Position numbers and translations under genes: made by a program. 64,000 nt of DNA from assembly GCA_947168395.1 (NCBI GenBank), contig CAMVLT010000004.1:124001-188000 (forward strand), written 5' to 3'. Numbering within the stretch: the first letter of the stretch is position 1; each line of letters begins with the position of its first letter. Origin of the DNA: an uncultured Prevotellaceae bacterium. GTDB lineage: Bacteria > Bacteroidota > Bacteroidia > Bacteroidales > Bacteroidaceae. This document shows, in pieces, positions 46,132-55,071 of the stretch. The notes under the pieces are model-generated. The model worked only from the letters and a program-made list of their open reading frames with translations, was not told where the DNA came from and ran no database searches.

Positions 46132-47355
46132 TTACTTTGCGTTTTTTATGATTAATGTCGAATTAGTGCCACCAAAGCCGAACGAGTTGCTCAGGAACAT
46201 GTCAAAGTGCTGCTGCCGGGTTTCGGGGACAACGTTGATGCATTGTGTCACCTCGTCGGGGTTCTCGAAGTTCAGCGAACCGGCAATGAAGTCGTTCTTC
46301 ATCATCAGCATCGAATAGATAATCTCCGATGCTCCGGCCATCCACATCTCATGACCCGTCTGGCTCTTAGTCGAGGTGACAGGCACGCGGTAGTCGCCAA
46401 ATACTTGAGCGATGGCCTCGGCCTCGCGGCTGTCGCCGATAGGTGTCGAGGTGGCATGGGCATTCACATAGCCGATGTCTTTCGGCGATACACCAGCACT
46501 CTCTAAGCTACGGAGCAGCGAACGGGCAGGCCCCTCTACGTTGGGTGTCGAGATATGGTCGCCGTTGCCCGAGAATCCCCAGCCGAGGATCTCGCCTAAA
46601 ATAGTTGCTCCACGCTTTACGGCATGCTCGTAACTTTCAATAATTAAGGTTGCCGCACCACCGCTGGGCACCAGTCCGTCGCGGTCGCGGTCGAAGGGGC
46701 GGCTGGCTTTCGTGGGGTCGTCAATGCGGGTGGAGAAGGTTTGCAGGGCGTCAAACGAGGCGATACCGTACATGTTGTTCTCTTCGGCACCACCACAGAC
46801 AATACAGTCCTGCAGGCCGTTCTTGATGAGCAGAAAGCCCAGACCTAACGACTGTGAGCCGCTGGCACAGGCTGCCGAGGCCGTGAGGTTGATGCCCTTC
46901 AGGTGGAACAGCGTGGCCAGATTCATCGTCACCGTCGAGTTCATCGACTGGAAGATGGCACCCGAGCCACAGGCGGCGGTGGAGCCGGCCTGACGGAACT
47001 TGTCCATAGCCACCATCGTCGACTCGGCCACCGAGTCGTTGCCATAGATGACACCCACTTCGTGACTGTCGATATAATCCTGGGGCAGCCGTGCCTGTTC
47101 CAAGGCCTGTACCGTGGCCATGTAGGCATATTGTGCCTCCTCGGGCATCATTTGCCGCACGTTGCGGCTCAACACTTTCTTCAGGTCGGGCTTCGGTACG
47201 TTGGCGCAGATGGGCGAACGGAATCCCGCATCCTTGCGCTCCTGACTAAACACAATGCCACTTTTCCCTTCATACAGCGACTGGCGCACCTCGTCGAGTG
47301 TCGTGCCGATGCACGACCAGATGCCCATTCCTGTAATTACTACTCTTCTTTCCAT
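46132..47355 (-). CDS. Beta-ketoacyl-ACP synthase (FabF-like)
   Basis: 407 aa; catalytic motifs SAACASGSQSLG, NAHATSTPIGDSREA, TSTKSQTGHEMWMAG all present. Confidence 0.9.
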   Translation of the reverse strand: MERRVVITGMGIWSCIGTTLDEVRQSLYEGKSGIVFSQERKDAGFRSPICANVPKPDLKKVLSRNVRQMMPEEAQYAYMATVQALEQARLPQDYIDSHEVGVIYGNDSVAESTMVAMDKFRQAGSTAACGSGAIFQSMNSTVTMNLATLFHLKGINLTASAACASGSQSLGLGFLLIKNGLQDCIVCGGAEENNMYGIASFDALQTFSTRIDDPTKASRPFDRDRDGLVPSGGAATLIIESYEHAVKRGATILGEILGWGFSGNGDHISTPNVEGPARSLLRSLESAGVSPKDIGYVNAHATSTPIGDSREAEAIAQVFGDYRVPVTSTKSQTGHEMWMAGASEIIYSMLMMKNDFIAGSLNFENPDEVTQCINVVPETRQQHFDMFLSNSFGFGGTNSTLIIKNAK

Positions 47356-47362
47356 TTTCTGT

Positions 47363-48526
47363 TTATATCTTTTTAGTATAGCATCTTCTGCGTTTTACGA
47401 ACTCCGGCTTCAGCGGCTTCCACTGCGACAGTTCGCGCACGTTGTCCTCCAATTGCGGCCCCGTCTCTGCCCATCGGAACCCAAACTTATTAAATATAGG
47501 TATAAGGTCGTCGAAGAACAGCGCGTTGACACCCAGTCCCTGATAGTCAGGACGAACGGCCACCAACAGCATCTCGGCATTGTCTTCAGAATGCCACTTC
47601 AGTGTTTTCAGCAGGGGCCACCATCCAAACGGCCACAGACGTCCCTTGGCTTTCTGCATGGCATGCGACAGACACCCCATCGTAATAGCCACACCTACCA
47701 CCTCCTGCTCTGCGTTCACCACAACGGGTATCAGCTGTTTGTCAATCAAACGAAGGTATTTGTCGAGAAAATCGTCTATCTGTGCAGGCGACAGTTCTGA
47801 GAAACCAAAGATAGGCTGATATGCCTCATTTAGCAGGTTGAACACTTTCTGGCCATAACCACGCCGGTAAATGTCATCGTTGGTCAACTTGACTACGCGC
47901 AACCCTATTTGCTCCCGGGCATATTGTGCGGTTCGGGCATATCGGGCCGGCACTTCCTTTGGAATGTTGATGCGTACCTGCAACCAGTCCACCTCTTTCT
48001 CGAAGCCAAGGGCCTCCAAGTGGCGAGGGTAGTATTCGGGGTTATAGATGGTGTTCATAGAACCCGTCAGGTGGAAGTCCTCCACCAACATTCCCTCCTT
48101 GTCGAAATCGGTAATGCCGAGCGGCCCATGTATCGTGTCCATGCCCTGCGACAGTCCCCATTGGCTTACGGCCTCAATCAGTGCCTTCGACACGCTGGGA
48201 TCGTCGATAAACTCTATCATGGAGAACCTGACGTTCCGCTTCTGCCACTTCTCGTTGGCCTTGTGGTTGATGATGCCCACGATGCGCCCCACGGCCACTT
48301 TGTCACGGTAGGCCACGAAAGGCTGAATCTGTGAGAACTCGTAGGCGGGGTTCTTTTTCTGATTGAAGAGATTGCAAATGTCGTTCTCAAGGTCGGGTAC
48401 GTACTGTGGGCAATCTTTATAGATATGATAAGGCAAACGGATGAAGTCATCCATCATTCCCGCTGACGCGCCACCCCGTAGCTTTTCGTTTCCACATCTG
48501 ATTTTTACAACGTCGATTTTTCCCAT
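47363..48526 (-). CDS. GNAT/YghO-like N-acetyltransferase family protein
   Basis: 387 aa; HGPLGITDFDKEGMLVEDF...GSMNTIYNPEYYPRHLEALGFEKEVDWLQVRI is characteristic of this family. Confidence 0.65.
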   Translation of the reverse strand: MGKIDVVKIRCGNEKLRGGASAGMMDDFIRLPYHIYKDCPQYVPDLENDICNLFNQKKNPAYEFSQIQPFVAYRDKVAVGRIVGIINHKANEKWQKRNVRFSMIEFIDDPSVSKALIEAVSQWGLSQGMDTIHGPLGITDFDKEGMLVEDFHLTGSMNTIYNPEYYPRHLEALGFEKEVDWLQVRINIPKEVPARYARTAQYAREQIGLRVVKLTNDDIYRRGYGQKVFNLLNEAYQPIFGFSELSPAQIDDFLDKYLRLIDKQLIPVVVNAEQEVVGVAITMGCLSHAMQKAKGRLWPFGWWPLLKTLKWHSEDNAEMLLVAVRPDYQGLGVNALFFDDLIPIFNKFGFRWAETGPQLEDNVRELSQWKPLKPEFVKRRRCYTKKI

Positions 48527-48529
48527 CGG

Positions 48530-49405
48530 TCATACAGCATTTTTAGTACGATACTCAATAGGAGTCAATCCCGCATGTTCACGGAAATACTGACCGAAGA
48601 ACGACGAGTTAGGGAATCCAAGCTTATTTGAAATCTCCTTCACTGTCAGGTCTGTGGAGCGTAACAGCTGATAGCAGTCTTCCATCACACAGTCTGTTAT
48701 CCAGTGTATAGGTGACTTGCCGCTTACCTTACGGCAAACTGTGGAAAGGTATTTTGGCGTGATGCACAGCTTCTCAGCGTAGTAATTTACCTGCTGGCGT
48801 TTCTGCTGTTCTTGTGAAAGGAGGTCTAAAAACTGATGGAATAGCGTCTTGTCGCGGTCGGTAGAAACATCATTTGTCTTGTGGATGGGTTCCGTTTGGA
48901 GCAGTACCTCGCAGATAATCAGCAGCAGGACACGCAGGAAAGCCATAACAATGTCATCAAACAGATGAAGCTCTGCGCCTTTGAATACACCGCGAGAATA
49001 CAACTTCAAGGCATCAGTCCAGCGTTGTCCGTCGATGACGTAAGTTTCCTTTAAATACATGGCACGGTTCCAGATGTCTAACTGCGGGCCTAACACCCGT
49101 TTCAGCACTCTGTCACTGATGAGCAGTATGGCAACATCCACATCGGTACTCACCATCATGGGGTGCAACAATTTTCGGGCAGGAACCAGCAGCAGTTTTC
49201 CAGCCTGCACGCGAACTTGCTCCTTGCCGCCAATTTCCAGTTGTACCAGCCCCTTGCGACAATGGACAATGGCGTTGTAATCCATCTTCACCGATGCATC
49301 AGCCGATAGCTGTTCAACCTCATTCAGACCGTCGAGAAACATTACTTCCTTCTCGATAGTCAATATGGGGTCCTGATTCCCTATCAAAACGTCTGTATTC
49401 ATCAT
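48530..49405 (-). CDS. AraC-family transcriptional regulator
   Basis: C-terminal LCITPKYLSTVCRKVSGKSPIHWITDCVMEDCYQLLRSTDLTVKEISNKLGFPNSSFFGQYFREHAGLTPIEYR. Start moved from 49501 because a minus-strand TACCTTTG box lies at 49434-49441. Confidence 0.85.
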   Translation of the reverse strand: MMNTDVLIGNQDPILTIEKEVMFLDGLNEVEQLSADASVKMDYNAIVHCRKGLVQLEIGGKEQVRVQAGKLLLVPARKLLHPMMVSTDVDVAILLISDRVLKRVLGPQLDIWNRAMYLKETYVIDGQRWTDALKLYSRGVFKGAELHLFDDIVMAFLRVLLLIICEVLLQTEPIHKTNDVSTDRDKTLFHQFLDLLSQEQQKRQQVNYYAEKLCITPKYLSTVCRKVSGKSPIHWITDCVMEDCYQLLRSTDLTVKEISNKLGFPNSSFFGQYFREHAGLTPIEYRTKNAV

Positions 49406-49591
49406 TCGCCTATTGCCATTTTCAAATCGGGTGCAAAGGTAAACATTTTCGGCGAAATAACGACGTTGGTTTTTTCGCAGAAAATGTTCTTGTTTAGACA
49501 TAATATATTGGACTACGAGGTGTGTCTGATGCCAAAGTAAGTCAGTTAAGTGTTAAAATGTTACTTAATTCAAGAAAAAAGTGACAAATTA

Positions 49592-49623
49592 TTTGTGAGA
49601 TTCAAAGATTAGTTGTAATTTTG
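49592..49623 (+). promoter_or_regulatory. Bacteroidetes-type promoter of the leu operon
   Basis: TTTG (49592-49595), 20-bp spacer, TAATTTTG (49616-49623). Confidence 0.65.
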
Positions 49624-49655
49624 CCGCCGTTTTAAAAAGAAATAGCAAATAGAAC

Positions 49656-49733
49656 ATGAAGAGTCTGAATCTAATTAGCAACATTATTATTATTCGACTG
49701 CCTCGAGTGGTCGGAAGTGATAAAGTGTGTTAG
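49656..49733 (+). CDS. Putative branched-chain amino-acid leader peptide MKSLNLISNIIIIRLPRVVGSDKVC
   Basis: 25-codon ORF upstream of leuA with four consecutive ATT (Ile) codons plus Leu and Val codons; below the ORF-track size cutoff. Confidence 0.8.
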   Translation: MKSLNLISNIIIIRLPRVVGSDKVC

Positions 49734-49783
49734 TAGATTTGCATAATTGAAGAATTGAAATAACGAGCCTTTCTCACTTCCGA
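49711..49783 (+). promoter_or_regulatory. Candidate antiterminator pairing
   Basis: TCGGAAGTGA (49711-49720) is the exact reverse complement of TCACTTCCGA (49774-49783) in the terminator 5' arm/loop. Confidence 0.75.
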
Positions 49784-49799
49784 GTGTGAAAGGCTTTTT
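49767..49799 (+). terminator. Rho-independent terminator (attenuator) upstream of leuA
   Basis: GCCTTTCTCACT-TCCG-AGTGTGAAAGGC followed by TTTTT. Confidence 0.88.
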
Positions 49800-49862
49800 G
49801 TTATGTAATAAGTAGAACAAATAAAAACTAAATAGTACAAAGTACATTTTAAATGAATAAGT

Positions 49863-51362
49863 ATGAATAGGTTGTTTATTTTCGACACGACGCTGCGCGA
49901 CGGCGAACAGGTGCCCGGCTGCCAACTGAACACGGTAGAGAAGATTCAGGTGGCGAAGGCATTGGAGCAGTTGGGCGTGGACGTAATCGAGGCAGGATTC
50001 CCAGTATCGAGTCCAGGTGACTTTAATTCAGTGATTGAAATCTCAAAGGCGGTGACGTGGCCCACCATCTGTGCGCTGACGCGGGCCGTAGAGCACGACA
50101 TCGACGTGGCGTTCGAGGCCCTGAAGTATGCCAAGCACAAGCGCATTCACACAGGTATCGGCACCAGCGACGAGCACATCCACTACAAGTTCAACTCTAC
50201 CCGTGAGGAAGTTTTGGAGCGTGCAGTGGCTGCCACGAAGTATGCCAAGCGCTATGTCGACGATGTGGAGTTCTATTGTGAGGATGCCGGGCGGACCGAC
50301 AACGAGTATCTGGCACAGGTGGTGGAAGCCGTCATCAAGGCGGGTGCCACAGTGGTTAATATTCCTGATACGACGGGTTATTGTTTGCCGCAGGAGTACT
50401 ACGAGAAAATTAAGTACTTGATAGAGCATGTTGATGGCATCGACCACGCCATTATCTCCACCCATTGCCACAACGACTTGGGAATGGCTACTGCGAACTC
50501 CCTGAATGGCGTGATGGCCGGAGCACGACAGGTAGAGGTGACCATCAACGGCATCGGCGAGCGGGCGGGTAACACCAGCCTTGAGGAGATTGCCATGATT
50601 TTGAAGTGCCACAAGGGCATTGGCATCGACACCAACATCAATACCACTAAGATATATCCCACGAGCCGCATGGTTTCGAGCCTGATGAACATGCCCGTGC
50701 AGCCCAACAAGGCTATTGTGGGCCGCAATGCTTTTGCACACTCGTCGGGCATTCATCAGGACGGTGTGCTGAAGAACGTACACACCTACGAGATTATGGA
50801 CCCGAAGGATGTAGGTATCGATGATAACTCCATCGTGCTGACGGCCCGCAGCGGACGTGCCGCCCTGAAGCACCGTCTGCATGTGAACGGTGTCGATGTG
50901 GAGGAGTCGAAGCTCGACAAGATTTACGAGAAGTTCCTGCAGCTGGCCGACCAGAAGAAAGAGGTGGCCGATGCCGACGTGCTGATGCTGGCAGGTGCCG
51001 ACACCGCCGACCAGCACGCCGTCCGTCTGGACTTCCTGCAGGTGACAACCGGAAAGGGCGTGAAGTCGGTGGCCTCCATCGGCCTCGACATCAGCGGTCA
51101 GAAGTTCGAGGCGGCAGCCTCAGGAAACGGTCCCGTTGACGCTGCCATCAAAGCCCTGAAGCGCATCATCATGAAGCAGATGACGCTGAAGGAGTTTACC
51201 ATTCAGGCCATCTCGAAAGGCTCAGACGATGTAGGTAAGGTACACATGCAGGTAGAGTACGACGGCTCGCTGTACTACGGCTTCGGTGCCGATACCGACA
51301 TAGTGACCGCCAGTGTGGAAGCTTATATTGACTGTATCAACAAATTCAGAACTCACCCCTAA
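49863..51362 (+). CDS. leuA: 2-isopropylmalate synthase
   Basis: 499 aa; [87 protein letters not shown]. Confidence 0.95.
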   Translation: MNRLFIFDTTLRDGEQVPGCQLNTVEKIQVAKALEQLGVDVIEAGFPVSSPGDFNSVIEISKAVTWPTICALTRAVEHDIDVAFEALKYAKHKRIHTGIGTSDEHIHYKFNSTREEVLERAVAATKYAKRYVDDVEFYCEDAGRTDNEYLAQVVEAVIKAGATVVNIPDTTGYCLPQEYYEKIKYLIEHVDGIDHAIISTHCHNDLGMATANSLNGVMAGARQVEVTINGIGERAGNTSLEEIAMILKCHKGIGIDTNINTTKIYPTSRMVSSLMNMPVQPNKAIVGRNAFAHSSGIHQDGVLKNVHTYEIMDPKDVGIDDNSIVLTARSGRAALKHRLHVNGVDVEESKLDKIYEKFLQLADQKKEVADADVLMLAGADTADQHAVRLDFLQVTTGKGVKSVASIGLDISGQKFEAAASGNGPVDAAIKALKRIIMKQMTLKEFTIQAISKGSDDVGKVHMQVEYDGSLYYGFGADTDIVTASVEAYIDCINKFRTHP

Positions 51363-51435
51363 CCAACCCACTCCCTAACCCACTCCCTTCGGGAGGGGGG
51401 GGTGGTAAGTGCTAAAGGTAATAAAGTGATGTAAA

Positions 51436-52947
51436 ATGATGAAAAAGAAGATAGATATGGAAAAAGTCAGTAGTAAGAGTAATCGGACGCCCCTCCCTTT
51501 GGGAGGGGATGGGGGTGGGTTCACCCTATTCGACAAAATCTGGGATTGCCATGTGGTACAGAATGTGCCCGACGGCCCTACACAACTGTACATTGACCGG
51601 CTGTACTGCCACGAAGTGACATCGCCTCAGGCCTTTGATGGCATGAGGGCACGAGGCTTGAGATGCTTTCGGCCGGAGAAGATCTTTTGTATGCCCGACC
51701 ATAACACACCGACACACGACCAGGACAAGCCCATCGCTGACCCTGTGTCGAAAGCCCAGGTAGACGCGTTGGAGCGTAACGCCAAGGAGTTTGGGCTGAC
51801 TCACTACGGCATGAACTCACGCGACAACGGCATCATCCACGTGGTTGGCCCCGAGAAGGGACTGTCGCTGCCTGGCATGACCATTGTCTGCGGCGACTCT
51901 CACACCTCTACACATGGTGCTATGGGAGCTGTGGCTTTCGGCATCGGCACCTCGGAAGTTGAGATGGTGATGGCCTCACAATGCATCCTGCAGCAGAAGC
52001 CAAAATCGATGCGCATCAGCATCAACGGACAGCTCCAGAAGGGCGTGACGGCTAAGGACGTAGCGCTCTACCTGATGGCGCAGCTGACCACCAGTGGAGC
52101 TACCGGCTACTTTGTGGAGTATGCTGGCGACGTGGTGCGCGACCTGTCGATGGAGGGTCGTCTGACGCTTTGCAACCTGAGCATCGAGATGGGAGCCCGC
52201 GGTGGCTTCATCGCTCCCGACGAGACCACCTTTAATTATATAAAAGGTAGAGAGTATGCACCGAAGGGTGAGGAATGGGACAAGGCCGTCGCCTACTGGC
52301 GGACGTTGAAGAGCGACGACGATGCCGTGTTTGATAAGGAGCTGACGTACGACGCAGCCGACATAGAGCCACGCATCACTTACGGTACTAATCCGGGTAT
52401 GGGAATCGGGATAACAGAAAGTATCCCATCAGACCCCTCCAACCACCCCCGTTTAGGGGAGGCTTCTGGCACTTCCCCTAAACAGGGGGAGACAGAGGGA
52501 GTCTCGCGTGCTCTTCGCTATATGGGATTCCGGCCCGGCCAAAAGCTGTTGGGCACGAAGGTGGACTATGTGTTCCTTGGTGCCTGCACCAATGGCCGCA
52601 TCGAGGACTTCCGGGCATTTGCCTCTATCGTCAAGGGGCGTCATAAAGCTAAGGACGTGGTAGCATGGCTCGTGCCCGGTTCTTGGGCCGTAGACAGCCA
52701 GATTCGTGAAGAAGGACTTGACAAGGTGCTGGCTGAGGCTGGCTTCGAGATCCGTCAACCCGGTTGCTCGGCTTGTTTGGCCATGAACGACGACAAGGTG
52801 CCTGCAGGTAAACTCGCAGTATCGACCTCGAACCGCAACTTCGAAGGTCGTCAGGGACCAGGTTCCCGCACCATCCTCGCCAGTCCGCTGACCGCAGCCG
52901 CAGCCGCTGTAACAGGAGTAATAACTGACCCACGCGAACTATTATGA
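51436..52947 (+). CDS. leuC: 3-isopropylmalate dehydratase large subunit
   Basis: 503 aa; [67 protein letters not shown]-derived stretches at residues about 16-30 and in an internal loop. Confidence 0.95.
   Translation: MMKKKIDMEKVSSKSNRTPLPLGGDGGGFTLFDKIWDCHVVQNVPDGPTQLYIDRLYCHEVTSPQAFDGMRARGLRCFRPEKIFCMPDHNTPTHDQDKPIADPVSKAQVDALERNAKEFGLTHYGMNSRDNGIIHVVGPEKGLSLPGMTIVCGDSHTSTHGAMGAVAFGIGTSEVEMVMASQCILQQKPKSMRISINGQLQKGVTAKDVALYLMAQLTTSGATGYFVEYAGDVVRDLSMEGRLTLCNLSIEMGARGGFIAPDETTFNYIKGREYAPKGEEWDKAVAYWRTLKSDDDAVFDKELTYDAADIEPRITYGTNPGMGIGITESIPSDPSNHPRLGEASGTSPKQGETEGVSRALRYMGFRPGQKLLGTKVDYVFLGACTNGRIEDFRAFASIVKGRHKAKDVVAWLVPGSWAVDSQIREEGLDKVLAEAGFEIRQPGCSACLAMNDDKVPAGKLAVSTSNRNFEGRQGPGSRTILASPLTAAAAAVTGVITDPRELL
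52431..52504. repeat. REP-like palindrome inside leuC
   Basis: AGACCCCTCCAACCACCCCCGTTTAGGGGAGGC TTCTG GCACTTCCCCTAAACAGGGGGAGACAGAGGGAGTCT, imperfect palindrome with arms of about 33 bp. Confidence 0.85.
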
Positions 52948-53546
52948 AACAAAAATTCGATATTATAACCAGTACTTGCGTGCCCCTTCCTTTAGAGAAC
53001 GTGGACACTGACCAGATTATCCCCGCCCGCTTCCTCAAAGCCACAACTCGCGAGGAACAGTTCTTTGGCGACAACCTCTTCCGCGATTGGCGCTATAACT
53101 CCGACGGTACCGTCAACACGGACTTCGTGCTGAACGACTCCACCTATTCGGGCTGCATCCTTGTGGCAGGCAAGAACTTCGGTTCGGGCAGCAGTCGTGA
53201 GCATGCTGCCTGGGCTATAGCGGGCTACGGTTTCCGTGTAGTCATCTCGTCGTTCTTTGCCGACATCCATAAGAACAACGAACTGAACAACTTTGTATTG
53301 CCCGTACAGGTGAGCGAGTCATTCCTCGCCGAGTTGTTCCAGAGCATCCGGGAGAATCCCCAAACTCAGGTAGAAGTCGACCTCCCCCGTCAGACGGTGA
53401 CCAACAAGGCCACAGGCCGCAGCGAGCATTTCGACATTAACGGCTACAAGAAACACTGCCTGATGAACGGTCTCGACGACATCGATTTCTTAATGCAGAA
53501 CCAGGAAAAGACCAAAGCGTGGGAAGATGGAAAAGAAGTTTGTTGA
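52944..53546 (+). CDS. leuD: 3-isopropylmalate dehydratase small subunit
   Basis: 200 aa; [35 protein letters not shown]. Overlaps leuC by 4 bp. Confidence 0.95.
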   Translation: MKQKFDIITSTCVPLPLENVDTDQIIPARFLKATTREEQFFGDNLFRDWRYNSDGTVNTDFVLNDSTYSGCILVAGKNFGSGSSREHAAWAIAGYGFRVVISSFFADIHKNNELNNFVLPVQVSESFLAELFQSIRENPQTQVEVDLPRQTVTNKATGRSEHFDINGYKKHCLMNGLDDIDFLMQNQEKTKAWEDGKEVC

Positions 53547-55062
53547 GATACTCGACTCTACGCTCCGCGACGGCGAACAGACCAACGGCGTGTCGTTCCT
53601 GCCGCACGAGAAGCTGATGATAGCCCGCATGCTGTTGCACGACCTCAACGTCGACCGCATCGAGGTGGGTTCAGCCCGTGTCAGCGACGGCGAGAAAGAG
53701 GCCGTCAAGATGATCTGCCGTTATGCCAGTCAGATTGATTGCCTCCAAAAAGTAGAGGTTCTCGGCTTCGTCGACGGGCATCAGAGCGTAGACTGGATTG
53801 CCGACTGTGGCTGCAAGACCCTGAACCTGCTGGCCAAAGGCTCGTTGAAGCATTGCCGCCAACAGTTGGGCAAGATGCCCGGCGATCATATCGCCGACAT
53901 CCGCCAGACGGTGACATACGCCCGTCAGTTGGGTATCAGCGTGAACCTCTACTTGGAAGACTGGTCGAACGGCATGAAGGACTCCGCGGATTATGTTTAC
54001 CAGATGATGGATGCCCTCGTCGACTCTGGTATCCGTCGCTTCATGCTGCCTGACACTCTTGGTATCATGAACCCCCTGCAAGTGATAGAGTATTTCCGCA
54101 AGATGGTGAAACGCTATCCTGATACCCACTTTGACTTCCACGCCCACAACGACTACGACCTGGCCGTATCCAACTCGTTGGCAGCCGTACTCAGTGGTGC
54201 CCGTGGACTGCATGTGACGGTGAACGGCCTTGGCGAACGTTGCGGCAATGCGCCGCTGTCGAGTGTGCAGGTCATTCTGAAAGACCAGTTCCAGGCTTTG
54301 ACGAACATCTGTGAGGACAAACTCAACGCCATCAGCCGCCTGGTGGAGAGCTACAGCGGCATTGCCGTGGCCCCCAATCAGCCAATCATCGGCGAGAACG
54401 TCTTCACCCAGGTGGCTGGTGTCCATGCCGACGGCGACTCCAAGGACCGGCTCTACCAGAACGACCTGGTACCTGAGCGTTTCGGCCGTAAGCGTGAGTA
54501 TGCCTTGGGCAAGACCAGCGGCAAGGCCAACATTGCCAAGAACTTAGAGGAGTTAGGACTGGAACTGACGCCTGAGCAGCAACGGCGTGTGACGGAGCGT
54601 ATTACCGAGCTGGGCGACAAGAAGGAAATCGTGACGCAGGAAGACCTGCCTTACATCGTCAGCGACGTCTTGAAGCACGATGCCCCTGAGGACAAGGTGA
54701 AGTTAGTGAGCTATGTCGTCTCTACGGCCTACGGTCTGAAACCCGGTGCCAATGTCAAGGTGGAAATCAACGGGCAGCAGTATGAGGCTGGCGCCACGGG
54801 CGACGGTCAGTACGATGCCTTTGTCAAGGCGCTGCGCTTTATCTACCGCAAATATTTAGACCGTACTTTCCCCTTGTTGGCCAACTATCAGGTGTCAATT
54901 CCTCCTGGCGGCCGCACCGACGCCTTGGTGCAGACCGTCATCACCTGGAACGACAACGGTCGGCTGCTACGTACTCGTGGCCTTGATGCCGACCAGACAG
55001 AAGCCGCCATCAAGGCCACGTTCAAGATGCTCAACATTGTGGAGAGCTCGAATAGCCTATAA
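53527..55062 (+). CDS. Second isopropylmalate/citramalate synthase-family protein
   Basis: 511 aa; ILDSTLRDGEQTNGVSF, DFHAHNDYDLAVSNSLAAVLSGARGLHVTVNGLGERCGN; C-terminal LeuA dimer-like domain. Specific substrate not decidable here. Confidence 0.8.
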   Translation: MEKKFVEILDSTLRDGEQTNGVSFLPHEKLMIARMLLHDLNVDRIEVGSARVSDGEKEAVKMICRYASQIDCLQKVEVLGFVDGHQSVDWIADCGCKTLNLLAKGSLKHCRQQLGKMPGDHIADIRQTVTYARQLGISVNLYLEDWSNGMKDSADYVYQMMDALVDSGIRRFMLPDTLGIMNPLQVIEYFRKMVKRYPDTHFDFHAHNDYDLAVSNSLAAVLSGARGLHVTVNGLGERCGNAPLSSVQVILKDQFQALTNICEDKLNAISRLVESYSGIAVAPNQPIIGENVFTQVAGVHADGDSKDRLYQNDLVPERFGRKREYALGKTSGKANIAKNLEELGLELTPEQQRRVTERITELGDKKEIVTQEDLPYIVSDVLKHDAPEDKVKLVSYVVSTAYGLKPGANVKVEINGQQYEAGATGDGQYDAFVKALRFIYRKYLDRTFPLLANYQVSIPPGGRTDALVQTVITWNDNGRLLRTRGLDADQTEAAIKATFKMLNIVESSNSL

Positions 55063-55071
55063 GTCTACGAA

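Noticed and set aside
49853-49870. Mini-ORF MNKYE overlapping the leuA start
   Set aside because: ATGAATAAGTATGAATAG is too short to support as functional; could be a chance overlap, though coupling to leuA cannot be excluded.
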